The translations under genes were made by a program, and so were the position numbers. From NCBI GenBank assembly GCA_965203855.1, contig CBDBDN010000005.1, forward strand, positions 1,410,589 to 1,474,588: a stretch of DNA of 64,000 nt, in the 5' to 3' direction. This DNA is from Bin87 sp965203855 (GTDB taxonomy: Bacteria > Chloroflexota > Dehalococcoidia > Lucifugimonadales > UBA3495). This document shows, piece by piece, positions 8,364 to 17,641 of the stretch (the first letter of the stretch is position 1; every line of letters starts with the position of its first letter). The notes under the pieces were generated by a model. The model searched no databases. It had not been told where the DNA came from and saw nothing but the letters and a program-made list of their open reading frames with translations.

Positions 8364-9006
8364 ATGTTAACCATCAAAAACTTTACCGCCAGCATCTTTG
8401 CCGCAGTCGCCGTTGCCGCCGGCATCGCCGCTTTTGCCGCCCTCAATATCGGGGGGGGGGGGGGGCGAAACTGCCGAAGCCCACGCCGTCTATGACCGCT
8501 ACCTTACCGGGTACAACATCTCCAACGGCACAGGGGTAAGGTCCAGTACGCTGATTGACCGAACCTTTAACGACGATGGCGGCGGTTGCACAGTTTCCAT
8601 TGCCAGCGGCGCAGTACCCATCCCGGACGGAGCCGCCACTGTAATCATCCCCGCCGGCACAATCTTGACGCCTACGGAAACCTGCCGCGACAGTTTCACC
8701 TATAACATCCCTGTCGGCCATCGACTTACCCTGATCGGCAATTTCACGGCCACCGTAGCCAGCGCCACGATTACTTCCATACCGCGGGAGCATCCGCATA
8801 GCGGCGTGGCGACCGGCGTAACCGGCACCGGCTTTTACTGCGGGCGACGCTACGACTGGAGCGAGTTTGCGCCCGACGAAGCCCGCGCGCTGTTTATAAC
8901 CGCCAGCCGGGTCTCTCTAATCGGCTGGGTTTGGGTTGACGCCGACGGACAGCAAATCGCCCACTGCACCGGCCATCGCCCCATCTTTCGCCCGCCCGGC
9001 CTGTAA
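8364..9006 (+). CDS. Secreted protein split by a G15 tract (possible phase variation)
   Basis: Function is not recognised. The ATG at 8364 (AAGGA upstream) opens a frame encoding a classic signal peptide: MLTIKNFTAS, then a run of Ala, Val and Ile to about residue 28. At 8451-8465 lies a run of 15 G. With G15 the frame ends 10 codons later at a TGA; with G14 or G17 it would join the next frame, which runs open to 9006 and encodes about 180 residues rich in Thr, Gly and Val with four cysteines, like an exported domain. The gene is therefore off as written. Sequencing or assembly error in the homopolymer is the other explanation. Confidence 0.65.
8451..8465 (+). repeat. Poly-G tract, 15 bases
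   Basis: This uninterrupted G15 lies just after the signal-peptide codons of the gene starting at 8364. Homopolymers of this kind slip readily at replication and drive on/off switching in many surface-protein genes. Confidence 0.9.
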
Positions 9007-9128
9007 CCCCCTGCTGCCGGCGCCATCAATCGCTGCCCCCTCCTGCGTATGTCGTCATTATACCCTATATCCTATATCCGATAGCCTATGCCTCATACCC
9101 GATGCCCTAGGCCCGGCGGCGGCCCATC

Positions 9129-10406
9129 TTACCCGACTAACCCGCAGCCCTGCCCCGCCGGGTTTTTCGGAAACAGCGCCGCCGCCACAATCCCCAGCCC
9201 CGTAATCCCGGCTACGCAGAGCGTCCCTGTCAGCAGCGAACCCGTAGCCTCGGCAATTAATCCGGCCAGCGCCGGGCCGCCGCCAAACCCGATTGCGCTG
9301 CAAGTCAGCGTCAACGCCGCCAGTGTCGATACCTGCTCCGGGCGTATCCCGCGAAACTCAAAAGGCAGCACTTCCATCGCCGGCACAAATGCCCAGACCA
9401 GTCCCAGCCCGGTCAGCATAACGGCGGCCACTACCCCGTTTGACGCCAGCAGCGCGCCGCAAGTGAACAGCGTATTCAACGCCGCCGGCAGCAGCGTCAT
9501 CAGCCGCCGATTGCCGATATAACGATGTATCTTGCCGCCCAGCAGCCCGCCCGGTATCAGCGCATAGTACAGAAACCCGAACAGGATGCTGCCGCCCGAT
9601 ATGGCAATGCCGTGTTCCTCCTCCAAAAGCGTCGGCAGAAATGTCAATACGGTAGTCCACGATGCCGACAAGCACAGCATTATCACCCCCAGCAGCCAGG
9701 CATAGGGATACGCCAGCAGCGCCCGGGCCGTCCGTCCGGCGTCCCGCTGCTGCTCCCTTATCGCCGGCTCTGCTGCCGACTCCGTTGCTAGAACGGACGC
9801 CGGCGGCGGCTTGCGGGTTAGCGCCGCCCACACCAGCAGATGCGCCGCCATCAGTCCCCCTTGCAGAAAGTAGGCCGTGCGCCAGCTGCCCAACGCTACT
9901 ATCAGCAGCGGACTGAATGTCAAAACCGCCGCCATCGCCGTAGAATGCGCCGACAATCCCGCCGCCGTAATCGTAGAATACTGCCCCGGCGCCGCCCACT
10001 GTCGCAGCAGCAGCGGACGCGCCGGCGCCATCGCCGCGTGTATCAACACGGTCATAAATCGGGCCGCCAGCAAAGACCCAAAACCGCCGGCCAGCCCTTG
10101 CGTGAATATGCACGGCGCAATCACCGCCAGCGCCGCCAGTACCCGGCGGTTCGGATTGAACCGCGCCAGCAAAATGCCCGACGGTATCAGAAACAACGCC
10201 GATGCGCCCCACCAGACGCCTTGCAGTACGCCAACTTGCAGGTAAGTCAGCCCCAAATCCGCCCGGATAAAAGGCAGAAACAGCCCGAAAGCGAATGACG
10301 ACAGCACCACCGAACTGTAATGCAGCCGGTTGAGCAGCAAAACCGCCCAACCCCGCAAAGCAGTGCGCTCCGGGACTGGATCCCGCTCCGGCGGCAAAGA
10401 TGTCAT
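9129..10406 (-). CDS. MFS transporter
   Basis: The 425-residue protein shows about 12 hydrophobic segments in two halves, with a charged central loop (residues about 215-235). The loop between segments 2 and 3 has the shape of the MFS signature (GILLARFNPNRR). It resembles the nitrate/cyanate-type and general MFS_1 carriers, but the substrate cannot be read from sequence. The ATG at 10406 lies inside a tandem 17-bp repeat, so the start region has been duplicated. There is no operon partner: the next gene upstream on the strand starts beyond 10509 and encodes a methyltransferase-nuclease. Confidence 0.85.
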   Translation of the reverse strand: MTSLPPERDPVPERTALRGWAVLLLNRLHYSSVVLSSFAFGLFLPFIRADLGLTYLQVGVLQGVWWGASALFLIPSGILLARFNPNRRVLAALAVIAPCIFTQGLAGGFGSLLAARFMTVLIHAAMAPARPLLLRQWAAPGQYSTITAAGLSAHSTAMAAVLTFSPLLIVALGSWRTAYFLQGGLMAAHLLVWAALTRKPPPASVLATESAAEPAIREQQRDAGRTARALLAYPYAWLLGVIMLCLSASWTTVLTFLPTLLEEEHGIAISGGSILFGFLYYALIPGGLLGGKIHRYIGNRRLMTLLPAALNTLFTCGALLASNGVVAAVMLTGLGLVWAFVPAMEVLPFEFRGIRPEQVSTLAALTLTCSAIGFGGGPALAGLIAEATGSLLTGTLCVAGITGLGIVAAALFPKNPAGQGCGLVG

Positions 10407-10432
10407 GCGGTCAGCGATGTCATGCGGTCAGC
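10399..10432. repeat. Tandem 17-bp repeat over the MFS start codon
   Basis: GATGTCATGCGGTCAGC occurs twice in direct tandem (10399-10415 and 10416-10432). On the minus strand this duplicates the ATGACATC start context of the MFS gene; the outer ATG is out of frame and soon closed. Confidence 0.85.
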
Positions 10433-10508
10433 GATGACGGTTCCTAGTATGGGCCGCGTCGGCGATTTGCTCCGCCATAGCGCCGAGTTGCCGGATGCGA
10501 TAAGGACA

Positions 10509-11903
10509 TCAGTCCCCAATACGCGCCAGTTCGCCCCGCGCCCAACTCGCCGCATAACGCAAGTCAACCGGATCGAGGCCAGTGAGACGGCCGTCTTTGC
10601 GGTTGTCCCGGCGCAAGGCGCTCAAGGTTTTGCGGTTGCCCTTTTTACCGTTGCAAGGACGACACAGCAAAGCCCGGTTGTCCAGATGGTTGGACCCCCC
10701 ATCCGATTTGGGATTGACATGATCCAGTTCCAGGTACTCCGGCCAGGGCGCAACGAAATCGCAGCCCCAGCACTGCTTGCCGAACTGTTGCCACAGGATG
10801 GCGTGCATTTCGGCATGGCGCAACTTGGAACGCTCATCCGCTACATACACCGGCGGCAAGTCCGGGCCGGCGGTTTCCCCGCTATCCGTGCGTACCGGCG
10901 CAACAGTGCTGAAATGCGCCTCATATTGCGCCAACTGGCCGGTGAGCCAGTCGGCCAGGTCGGGACGCTGCTCCAGTTTGGCGCGCTCGGCGGCGGGTAT
11001 GTCGGCCATCCGGCAGACAATATGATAGCGGGCGTCTTTGCGCCGGTCGATGCCCACCCAGCGCCGCTGCTGCTGATGCGCCGCCATAATAGTCGTGGCG
11101 CAGCCGGCGAATGGATCCAGCACTAAATCGCCCACATTGCTGCTCGCCAGAATGATGCGTTCATACAGCGCCAAGGGTTTCTGGTCGGGGGAGCCAGTGT
11201 TTTCGGGCTGGTTGCCCCGCAATGCCGGAATATCCCAAACATCCCGCATTCCAACCATTGTGTAGAATCCCTTTTCGTCCTGCTCAATAGTTACGTTTGA
11301 AAACCCGTATTTGTGGGCGAGATACGACTTTTCCTTTTGCGGAACGAATGTATAGTCCCCCGACTTGCTGTAAAGAAAGATGGTATCGTGCTTTCGGCTG
11401 AACCATCGCTTGCTGGTGCCGCCCGTCTTGTAGTACCACACGATTTCGTTGCGAAAATTCCGATGCCCGAATATGGCGTCCATCGCCATACGGATATAAG
11501 CGTTGGCCGCATGGTCGCAGTGCAAGTAGATGCTGCCCGTCCGCTTTAGCACACGGTGGCACTCCAGCAGCCGCACGCTCAGAAAGCAGATGAACGCGGC
11601 AATGTCCTCGCCATGCGCCTGTCCGGTTGCCTCTATCACCTCAAACAGGGCGCGGTTTTCATCCTTGATTTGATCCAGCCAAATCGGATGCACTTCGTTC
11701 CATTTCCACTGGTCAGGCAGTATGCCGGTATCTCCCCAACGCCAGTTGTCCACATAAAAGCCCGCCGTACCCGCGCGGTTCCGCTTGGTGTTAAACGGCG
11801 GATCGGTAGCGATAAGGTCAACCGTCTCGCTGTTCATCCCCCGCAAGACTTCCAGGTTGTCCATTTCGTACAGGATATTGTCGGGAAAGTTCTGCCCCGC
11901 CAT
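10509..11903 (-). CDS. DNA methyltransferase fused to HNH nuclease
   Basis: The 464-residue protein joins two enzyme domains. The N-terminal part is a beta-class amino-methyltransferase: catalytic motif TDPPFN near residues 33-38 comes first, and the AdoMet motif LVLDPFAGCAT follows near residue 280. The last 90 residues form an HNH nuclease: CWGC, then LELDHVNPKSDGGSNHLDNR and LLCRPCNGKKGNR, giving a CxxC/CxxC zinc frame around the HNH residues. I start at the ATG at 11903, with AGAGGTG 8 bases before it. One polypeptide thus carries modification and likely cleavage activity, as in Type IIG-like enzymes, though there the nuclease is usually PD-(D/E)XK and N-terminal. No separate specificity gene is adjacent. 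Confidence 0.85.
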   Translation of the reverse strand: MAGQNFPDNILYEMDNLEVLRGMNSETVDLIATDPPFNTKRNRAGTAGFYVDNWRWGDTGILPDQWKWNEVHPIWLDQIKDENRALFEVIEATGQAHGEDIAAFICFLSVRLLECHRVLKRTGSIYLHCDHAANAYIRMAMDAIFGHRNFRNEIVWYYKTGGTSKRWFSRKHDTIFLYSKSGDYTFVPQKEKSYLAHKYGFSNVTIEQDEKGFYTMVGMRDVWDIPALRGNQPENTGSPDQKPLALYERIILASSNVGDLVLDPFAGCATTIMAAHQQQRRWVGIDRRKDARYHIVCRMADIPAAERAKLEQRPDLADWLTGQLAQYEAHFSTVAPVRTDSGETAGPDLPPVYVADERSKLRHAEMHAILWQQFGKQCWGCDFVAPWPEYLELDHVNPKSDGGSNHLDNRALLCRPCNGKKGNRKTLSALRRDNRKDGRLTGLDPVDLRYAASWARGELARIGD

Positions 11904-11979
11904 AGTAATTTCACCTCTGCTTGCGTAGCCCGATTTCACGTCGTCGGGGAAATCTTTTGCCGCCGTCAATCCTTTACCG

Positions 11980-13203
11980 CTACCGCCGCCCCGCCCGCGG
12001 ATGCGCCATCCCCGCCGCCATCTCCCCCGTCATCCCCGCAAACCGTCCCGGCCGGTACGCCCCTAACACCGCATCCGCCCGCGCCCCGTCGCAAATCTCC
12101 AACGCCGCCAGCTCGCTCAACGCCGGCGCCAGCGTAACCCCGCTGTGCGTCAACGCAACATACAAATTCGGCGCCTCCCCCGCAAACCCCATCACCGGAT
12201 ACCCGTCCAACGGCATCGGACGCCACCCCACCGGCGCCGGAATCGCCGCCGCACCGGCCAATCCCGGCAAATACTCCGCGGCGCGCGCCAGCAAGTCATC
12301 CGCGTGCGCCTGGCTGTCGTCCTCCGCCAAACTCTCCTGATCCCCCTCCCCAATCATCAGCCGACCATCGGCGCACTGCCGCATATGTATCTCCCGCCGC
12401 CCGTCCCCCAGCGGTGGCGCATACACGATTGGCACATTGTGCAGCAAACGCGGCAAGGGCGTAGTCCGTATAACCACCCCCGGACTCTCCGCCTGCGGTA
12501 CATTAACCCCGGCCAATGCCGCCAACGCCGTCGTATCCGTGCCGGCCGCTAACACGACCGTATCGGCGACGACCTCGCCCGCCGTAGTCCGCACCGCGAC
12601 AATGCGGTTACCCCCGCCGTTGCCATCCCCATCGGATACAAACCCCGTTACCGCCGCCCCCGCCATCACGCCCGCCTCCCGCTCCGACAAACGGCGCAAT
12701 GCAGCGTCCACCACCAGCTGCGGCTCCACCTGCCCCTCGTTGGCGCTGTACTCGGCGGCAACGATTCCCGACGCCGGCCCAATGTCCAACCCCGGCTCCA
12801 ACTCCGCCAGCTCCGCCGCGTCAATCAGCCGGGTCGGATACCCCCACGATTGCAACTGCCGCACCCGTGCTATCAGCGCAGCGGCGGCGTCCGGCGCCGT
12901 TTCCCACGCTGCCTTGCCGCCCCAGCGCAGCCCCACATTGTCGGGATCCCCGTCATCGCCAATCCCAGCGGCAAAACGCGGCCACATCTCCAGCGACCGC
13001 CGGTTCAGATTGTGATACCCAATCGGTTCCTTGGCCCCCGCGTTAATCCACGCAAAGCTATGGCTGGACGCCCCGCCGCCCGGCTCCCCCCGGTCAATCA
13101 GCGTAACCCGCCGCCCCCGCGCCGCAATCCGCCACGCAATCGCTGCCCCCAAAATCCCGGCCCCAATGACGACAACATCACGCGCCCCATCGTATCCGGT
13201 CAT
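11980..13203 (-). CDS. FAD-dependent oxidoreductase, DAO family
   Basis: The 407-residue protein has an N-terminal FAD-binding Rossmann motif, VVVIGAGILGAAIAWRIA (about 10-27), followed by the LIDRGEPGGGASS segment and the C-terminal GWRPMPLDGYPVMG and ALTHSGVTLAPAL strings of D-amino-acid oxidase/glycine oxidase/sarcosine oxidase relatives. The substrate is unknown. GAGGAGG lies 7 bases before the ATG at 13203. Transcription runs in the same direction as the downstream methyltransferase-nuclease, 76 bases away, but they have no evident functional link. Confidence 0.88.
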   Translation of the reverse strand: MTGYDGARDVVVIGAGILGAAIAWRIAARGRRVTLIDRGEPGGGASSHSFAWINAGAKEPIGYHNLNRRSLEMWPRFAAGIGDDGDPDNVGLRWGGKAAWETAPDAAAALIARVRQLQSWGYPTRLIDAAELAELEPGLDIGPASGIVAAEYSANEGQVEPQLVVDAALRRLSEREAGVMAGAAVTGFVSDGDGNGGGNRIVAVRTTAGEVVADTVVLAAGTDTTALAALAGVNVPQAESPGVVIRTTPLPRLLHNVPIVYAPPLGDGRREIHMRQCADGRLMIGEGDQESLAEDDSQAHADDLLARAAEYLPGLAGAAAIPAPVGWRPMPLDGYPVMGFAGEAPNLYVALTHSGVTLAPALSELAALEICDGARADAVLGAYRPGRFAGMTGEMAAGMAHPRAGRR

Positions 13204-13299
13204 AACCAATCCCTCCTCAAATGCCAACGCCGGCCGCCGGAAAACCCGTCCAGCCAGCACGAAATCCAGCTCCGCCAAATCCATTTCATCATTCCGACC

Positions 13300-13870
13300 C
13301 CACCCTTACAACCGTCATTCCGACCCCCAACCTACAACCATCATCCCAGCCCCCCTACAACCGCCATTCCGCCCCCTACAACCGTCATTCCGGCGCAAGC
13401 CGGAATCTACACTCGCCGCCCCCCTTACCGTTCCGCCAAGTCCATTTCACAATCCCCCCTAACAACCGTCATTCCGCCCCCCAACCTACAACCGTCATTC
13501 CGGCGCAAGCCGGAATCTATACCCGCCGCCCCCCTTACCGTAAGGGCAAACCGCCCCATCCCGGCCCCCTACAACCGTCATTCCGGCGCAAGCCGGAATC
13601 TATGCCTGCCGCCCCCCTTACCGTTCCGCCAAGTCCATTTCACCACCCCACCCCCTAACAACCGTCATTCCGGCCCCCAACCTACAACCGTCATTCCGGC
13701 GCAAGCCGGAATCTATACCCGCCGCCTCCATTACCGCAAGGGCAAACTGCACCGCCCCATTCCGCCCCCCTACAACCATCACCCCAGCCCCCCAACCGTC
13801 ATTCCGGCGCAAGCCGGAATCTACACTCGCCGCCTCCATTACCGTATGGGCAAACTGCACCGCCGGAATC
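13300..13870 (+). repeat. Cluster of hairpin repeats within larger ~110-bp units
   Basis: Five full ATTCCGGC-GCAA-GCCGGAAT hairpins occur at about 13388, 13498, 13581, 13693 and 13801, separated by C-rich spacers that themselves repeat (CCGCCCCCCTTACCGT, GCCAAGTCCATTTCAC). Decayed CCGTCATTCC half-copies lie between. The gap 13204-13989 holds nothing else; long open frames on the plus strand here are only translations of the repeats. Confidence 0.9.
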
Positions 13871-13989
13871 CAGAACAATCCGAAATCACAGCGAACACAG
13901 CCACACGCCCCAACTCAAACCTATCCCTCGCATTCCGTCCGCCTTGACTAACCGCCAAACCAGTAATGCGCCTAATGCGCCCGCCCGAC

Positions 13990-15075
13990 TTACCCCCGCC
14001 GACCGCCCCGCCGCGGCCCCCGATTCCGCGCCCGTTCCAGCAAAGCCCGCGCCGGTTCCCCACGCACCGCCGCAATGTCATCCTGATACTTCAGCATTAT
14101 CCCCAGCGTGTCATCAATCACCTCCGGCTCCAGCTCCCGCATATTCAGCGCCATCAGCGCCGCCGTCCAGTCCAAAGTCTCCGATACCCCCGGAACCTTG
14201 TACAGCTCCGTCTCCCGCAGCTCCTGAATGAACGCCGCCACCTGCTGCGCCAGCTGCCCCGGCGCCTCCGGCAGCCGCGCCCTTACAATTGACAACTCCT
14301 TCTGATAGTCCGGGTAGTCAACCCAATAGTACAGACAGCGCCGTTTCAGCGCGTCATGCACCTCCCGCGTCCGGTTGGAAGTGATCACCACAATCGGCGG
14401 ATGCGCCGCCCGAAAAGCCCCCAGCTCCGGTATCGTGATCTGATAGTCGGCCAGCAACTCCAGCAGAAAACCCTCAAACTCCTCATCCGCCCGATCCAGC
14501 TCGTCAATCAGCAGCACCGGCGCCCGCTCCCGCCCCTCGTCAATCGCCTCCAGCAGCGGCCTTTTAATCAGGAAACGCGGACTGAACAAATCCAGCCCCG
14601 CATCGGCATCCGACCCCGCATCAGTATCCGGCGCAGCGTCCAAGCCCCGCCGCGCCTCCATCAACCGAATTTCCAGCAGCTGCCGCGTATGATTCCACTC
14701 GTACACCGCATGGTTGATGTCCAGCCCCTCGTAGCATTGCAGCCGTATCAAATCCGTTTGCAGCCCGCCCGCCAGAGCCCGCGCAATCTCGGTCTTGCCC
14801 ACGCCCGCTTCCCCTTCCAAAAACAACGGACGTCGCAGCCGCAGTGCCAGAAAAATGGCAATCGCCAGCCCCCGGTCGCTGATATACTCCTGATCCCGCA
14901 GCAGCCCCTGCACCTCCTCAATCGACGCCGGCAACGGTGCCGGAGCCCCCGAAATAGATGCCGCAGCCGGGCCCAAAACACCCGTGTCGATACCAGTCAA
15001 AGCCAAAACCCCCAGACAATACAAAATCCCCAAACCGCCCCCATTGTAACCCATCCCAACCCCCAAAATCCCCAT
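13990..15075 (-). CDS. MoxR-family AAA ATPase (CoxD-like)
   Basis: The AAA+ ATPase has Walker A GEAGVGKTE, Walker B VLLIDELDRADEEFEGFLLELL, sensor region VVITSNRTREVHDAL and the CLYYWVDYPD string typical of the CoxD branch, whose members help mature molybdenum hydroxylases. Others act as chaperones with von Willebrand-domain proteins. A short acidic insert (DTDAGSDADAG) interrupts the domain between Walker A and B. The N-terminal 35 residues from the ATG at 15075 are translated repeat-like DNA, so the true start is probably an internal GTG or TTG shortly before PASIEEVQGLL; I could not fix it. No coxE/VWA or hydroxylase gene is adjacent. Confidence 0.8.
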   Translation of the reverse strand: MGILGVGMGYNGGGLGILYCLGVLALTGIDTGVLGPAAASISGAPAPLPASIEEVQGLLRDQEYISDRGLAIAIFLALRLRRPLFLEGEAGVGKTEIARALAGGLQTDLIRLQCYEGLDINHAVYEWNHTRQLLEIRLMEARRGLDAAPDTDAGSDADAGLDLFSPRFLIKRPLLEAIDEGRERAPVLLIDELDRADEEFEGFLLELLADYQITIPELGAFRAAHPPIVVITSNRTREVHDALKRRCLYYWVDYPDYQKELSIVRARLPEAPGQLAQQVAAFIQELRETELYKVPGVSETLDWTAALMALNMRELEPEVIDDTLGIMLKYQDDIAAVRGEPARALLERARNRGPRRGGRRG

Positions 15076-15085
15076 CCCGCCCCCC

Positions 15086-15235
15086 CAACCGTCATTCCAT
15101 TCCCCCTAAACCGTCATTACGGCGCAAGCCGGAATCCATCCCCCAAACCGTCATCCGCCCCCGAACCGTCATTCCAACCCCCTCTACCGTCATTCCAACC
15201 CCCTCTACCGTCATTCCACCCCCCCCACCGCTACC
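15086..15235 (+). repeat. Half-repeat array with 21-bp period
   Basis: CCGTCATTCC half-repeats recur with C-rich fillers, including tandem CTACCGTCATTCCAACCCCCT (21 bp) at about 15178-15230. One hairpin with a mutated arm (ATTACGGC) lies at about 15116-15135. Confidence 0.8.
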
Positions 15236-15806
15236 GTCATTCCGGCGCAAGCCGGAATCCAATATCCCCGTCCATCCCCTTTATCCATGCCATAAAAACC
15301 CCATCCTCTCCATCCTGTCCATCGGTGTAAAAAAACCGACCTCCAACCCCCTTGACAAGAACTTAAGTTCGCTGTTACCATCCCCTTGTCGGGTACAAAT
15401 TTCCAAGCCAACACCACATCCACACTCAACGCCGCCTCAAAACGGCAACCATCCAGCCTGCCAGGAGCCAGTCCCTCAAAAAGACCGGTCGTTCACGGCC
15501 AATCAGCAACCCAAGTCGCACCGGCGTTCCCTACTCGCCCACGGTCAGACTAACCGAAGGAGTCGGGTCCTGCCAAGGCGCCAGACGTAGCGCCCCGTCC
15601 TCGGACGAAAAACCAGCCGCGTGAAAAGCAACGCGCAAAACCTCCGGCCGTAGGGCTGATCAGCGACCGCAAACCCTGGCAGACTGCAATCCAATCCCAA
15701 CCCAATCCCAACCCACCCGACTACATTGAACCCGACAACTCCAACCCGACAACCCGACATCGTAACCCGACCCCAACCCCCAATCCCCCAAGGAGGCCCA
15801 AAATCC
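15236..15806 (-). repeat. Dispersed ~570-bp element, copy 1
   Basis: This is an inverted, nearly identical copy of 35971-36540. Both copies contain the same internal landmarks: GCCCTACGGCCGGAGGTTTTG, CCCGACTCCTTCGGTTAGTC (a UUCG-loop hairpin candidate), GGCCGTGAACGACCGGTC, and one edge ending in an ATTCCGGC hairpin repeat. Differences between copies within open frames change the amino acid (for example GAT versus TAT), so the element does not look protein-coding. It may be a non-autonomous mobile element or a structured RNA gene. The rest of the gap to 15874 holds only C-rich filler. Confidence 0.8.
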
Positions 15807-15874
15807 TGCCCATCCCCTCCATCCATGCCATCATTCCCCACCCCCCTTGAGGCCCGGCGGTTCAGACCGGCGAT

Positions 15875-16927
15875 TCAAAGCGGCGGTTCAGAGCGCCGGT
15901 TCGGCCCGGCCCGCGCCGGCAAATAGAACCCAACCCCCCAGCTCAAATGCATCGTCGCCAACGCCGCCGGCAGCAGCAGCGCCGCCGCATCCCAACGCCG
16001 GACCCCTATAATCGCCGACCCCAAAACCAGCGTAATGCTGTACAGCAGCGGCAATGCCAACGCCGCCGCCAATGCTATGCCGGCCCCGCTCAGCGCGCCG
16101 ACCACTGCCAGCAGCGCCGATACGGCCAGCCCCGCCGTCAGCGCCGGACACGCCAAGTGCCGGAAACGCAGCTCGCCGGGATGCCGTTTCAGCACCGCCA
16201 ACTTCCACCGTCCGTAGTCAAAATACTGCCGCGCCAACGCCGGCAGGCTGCTGCGCGGATGGTAATATACCGTCAGCGCCGGGTTGTACCACACCGTTGC
16301 CCCCCGCTGCCGCAGCCGCCAGTTAATCTCCGCATCCTGCCCCCGCGTCATCGCCGGCTCAAACCCGCCTACCGCCTCCAGCGCGCTGCGCCAGTACACC
16401 CCCAGATAAATGCTGTCCGCCGCCCCCTCCTTTTCCCACATCCGATAGCTGGCATCCCCCGCCCCCAGATACGTCGTAATCGCCATTCCCACCGCGCGCT
16501 CAAATACCCCGTCCCCCAATGGCCGCTGCCGTCCCCCCACCCCGGCCGCCCCCGTCCGCCGCAGCGTCGCCACCGCCTCCGCCAGATAATCCGGCGGCAG
16601 ATAGTTGTGCGTATCGCAGCGCGCCACCACTTCCCCGCTCGCCGCCCGCAACGCCGCATTCAACCCGTTGGGCGTCGTCCGTTCCGGATTGGCTACCACC
16701 CGCACCGCCGGATACCCCTCCCTTACCACCGCCCCCGTCCCCGGCGAATCCCCGCTTACCGCCACAATTACTTCCACCGAACCGCCATAATCCTGCGCCA
16801 ACACCGAATCCAAAGTCGCCGCAATGGTCGCCTCGGCATTGCGCGCCGGTATTATCACTGATATGGACGGCAGCTCATCCCCCGGAAATTCATCCCCGTC
16901 CGATATGTCAGCGTAGCGCAGGTTCAT
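15875..16927 (-). CDS. Family 2 glycosyltransferase, membrane-associated
   Basis: The 350-residue protein has a GT-A fold N-terminus starting SISVIIPARNAEATIAATL (about 21-39), a metal/nucleotide-sugar region with ARCDTHNYLPPDYL (about 104-117) and the acceptor-side GQDAEINWRLRQRG. Two or three hydrophobic helices follow after residue 250, as in the ExoA-type enzymes that add sugars to lipid-linked exopolysaccharide precursors. Donor and acceptor are unknown. It lies 21 bases after the RdgB-like gene on the same strand and is probably co-transcribed with it. Confidence 0.85.
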   Translation of the reverse strand: MNLRYADISDGDEFPGDELPSISVIIPARNAEATIAATLDSVLAQDYGGSVEVIVAVSGDSPGTGAVVREGYPAVRVVANPERTTPNGLNAALRAASGEVVARCDTHNYLPPDYLAEAVATLRRTGAAGVGGRQRPLGDGVFERAVGMAITTYLGAGDASYRMWEKEGAADSIYLGVYWRSALEAVGGFEPAMTRGQDAEINWRLRQRGATVWYNPALTVYYHPRSSLPALARQYFDYGRWKLAVLKRHPGELRFRHLACPALTAGLAVSALLAVVGALSGAGIALAAALALPLLYSITLVLGSAIIGVRRWDAAALLLPAALATMHLSWGVGFYLPARAGPNRRSEPPL

Positions 16928-16948
16928 TGGTCTAATCCCGCAAAAGGT

Positions 16949-17614
16949 CTAATCCCGGAACGATGTATCCCGGACGCGCTGGCCCAACTCGTCCCGCACC
17001 CGCTGCCGCAGCGTATGCCAGTGATCCCCCAATTCGGCGCGTTCCGCATCCGACAGCCGGTCGTAGGTGCGCCCGTATTCCGCAAAATACCACAGCGGGA
17101 ACACCCAAAACCCGTTGCCATCGGTTGGATTGCCGGCATCGGACAGCGTATCCACAATTCGCCCCGTCGCTCCGCAAACCTCCCATGACGCTGCCGTCCG
17201 CCCGTCCTCGGCTATCGCCAATGCCTCTACAAAAGACGCATCGCGGTCGGCCCCGGAATAAGGCCGCAGCAGCTCCAGCAGACGCCGCTGCCTCTCCCCA
17301 TCGTCCGCCGCCGGCCCGGCAAAACGGCGCGTGTAGCGACTCTCCCAGTTCCCCCCCAGCGTCGGCACCAGCAGGCCGCCGTCGCTGGCAATCGCCATTA
17401 TGCCGGCCCGGCGCGACCACTCCTCCGCTTTGGAACGGGCAATCGCTTCATGGCTGTCGCCCGTTTCCTCCGGCGCCGCGGACACCCCCCACTCCTCCGG
17501 CGTTACCGGACGCACCGGCAGCCCCTCCAGCAGCCAGCGCAGCATCCGCTGTTTGTCGGCGTTGCCGGTGCCCAGCAGTATCGCCGGGAGATGCGCGACG
17601 CCCCCGCCGTCCAT
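16949..17614 (-). CDS. RdgB/HAM1-like non-canonical purine NTP pyrophosphatase
   Basis: This family hydrolyses dITP, ITP and XTP to monophosphates and so keeps deaminated purines out of DNA. The 221-residue protein opens with the family's GTGNADKQ nucleotide-binding motif (about 15-22), has the acidic-residue region around EETGDSHEAIARSKAEEW, and the SDGGLLVPTLGG motif followed by ESRYTRRFAG. The usual SDSGL is SDGGL here, and the family's C-terminal SHR is not obvious, so the protein is a divergent member and its substrate could differ. It sits between the DUF6941 gene (27-base gap) and the glycosyltransferase (21-base gap). Confidence 0.75.
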   Translation of the reverse strand: MDGGGVAHLPAILLGTGNADKQRMLRWLLEGLPVRPVTPEEWGVSAAPEETGDSHEAIARSKAEEWSRRAGIMAIASDGGLLVPTLGGNWESRYTRRFAGPAADDGERQRRLLELLRPYSGADRDASFVEALAIAEDGRTAASWEVCGATGRIVDTLSDAGNPTDGNGFWVFPLWYFAEYGRTYDRLSDAERAELGDHWHTLRQRVRDELGQRVRDTSFRD

Positions 17615-17641
17615 CAGCAGCCCACCATCAGAGACGCGCCG

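Noticed and set aside
13300..13870. Regularly spaced hairpins resembling a CRISPR array
   Set aside because: The spacers are themselves repeated and C-rich, distances vary from about 80 to 115 bases, and no cas gene is near.
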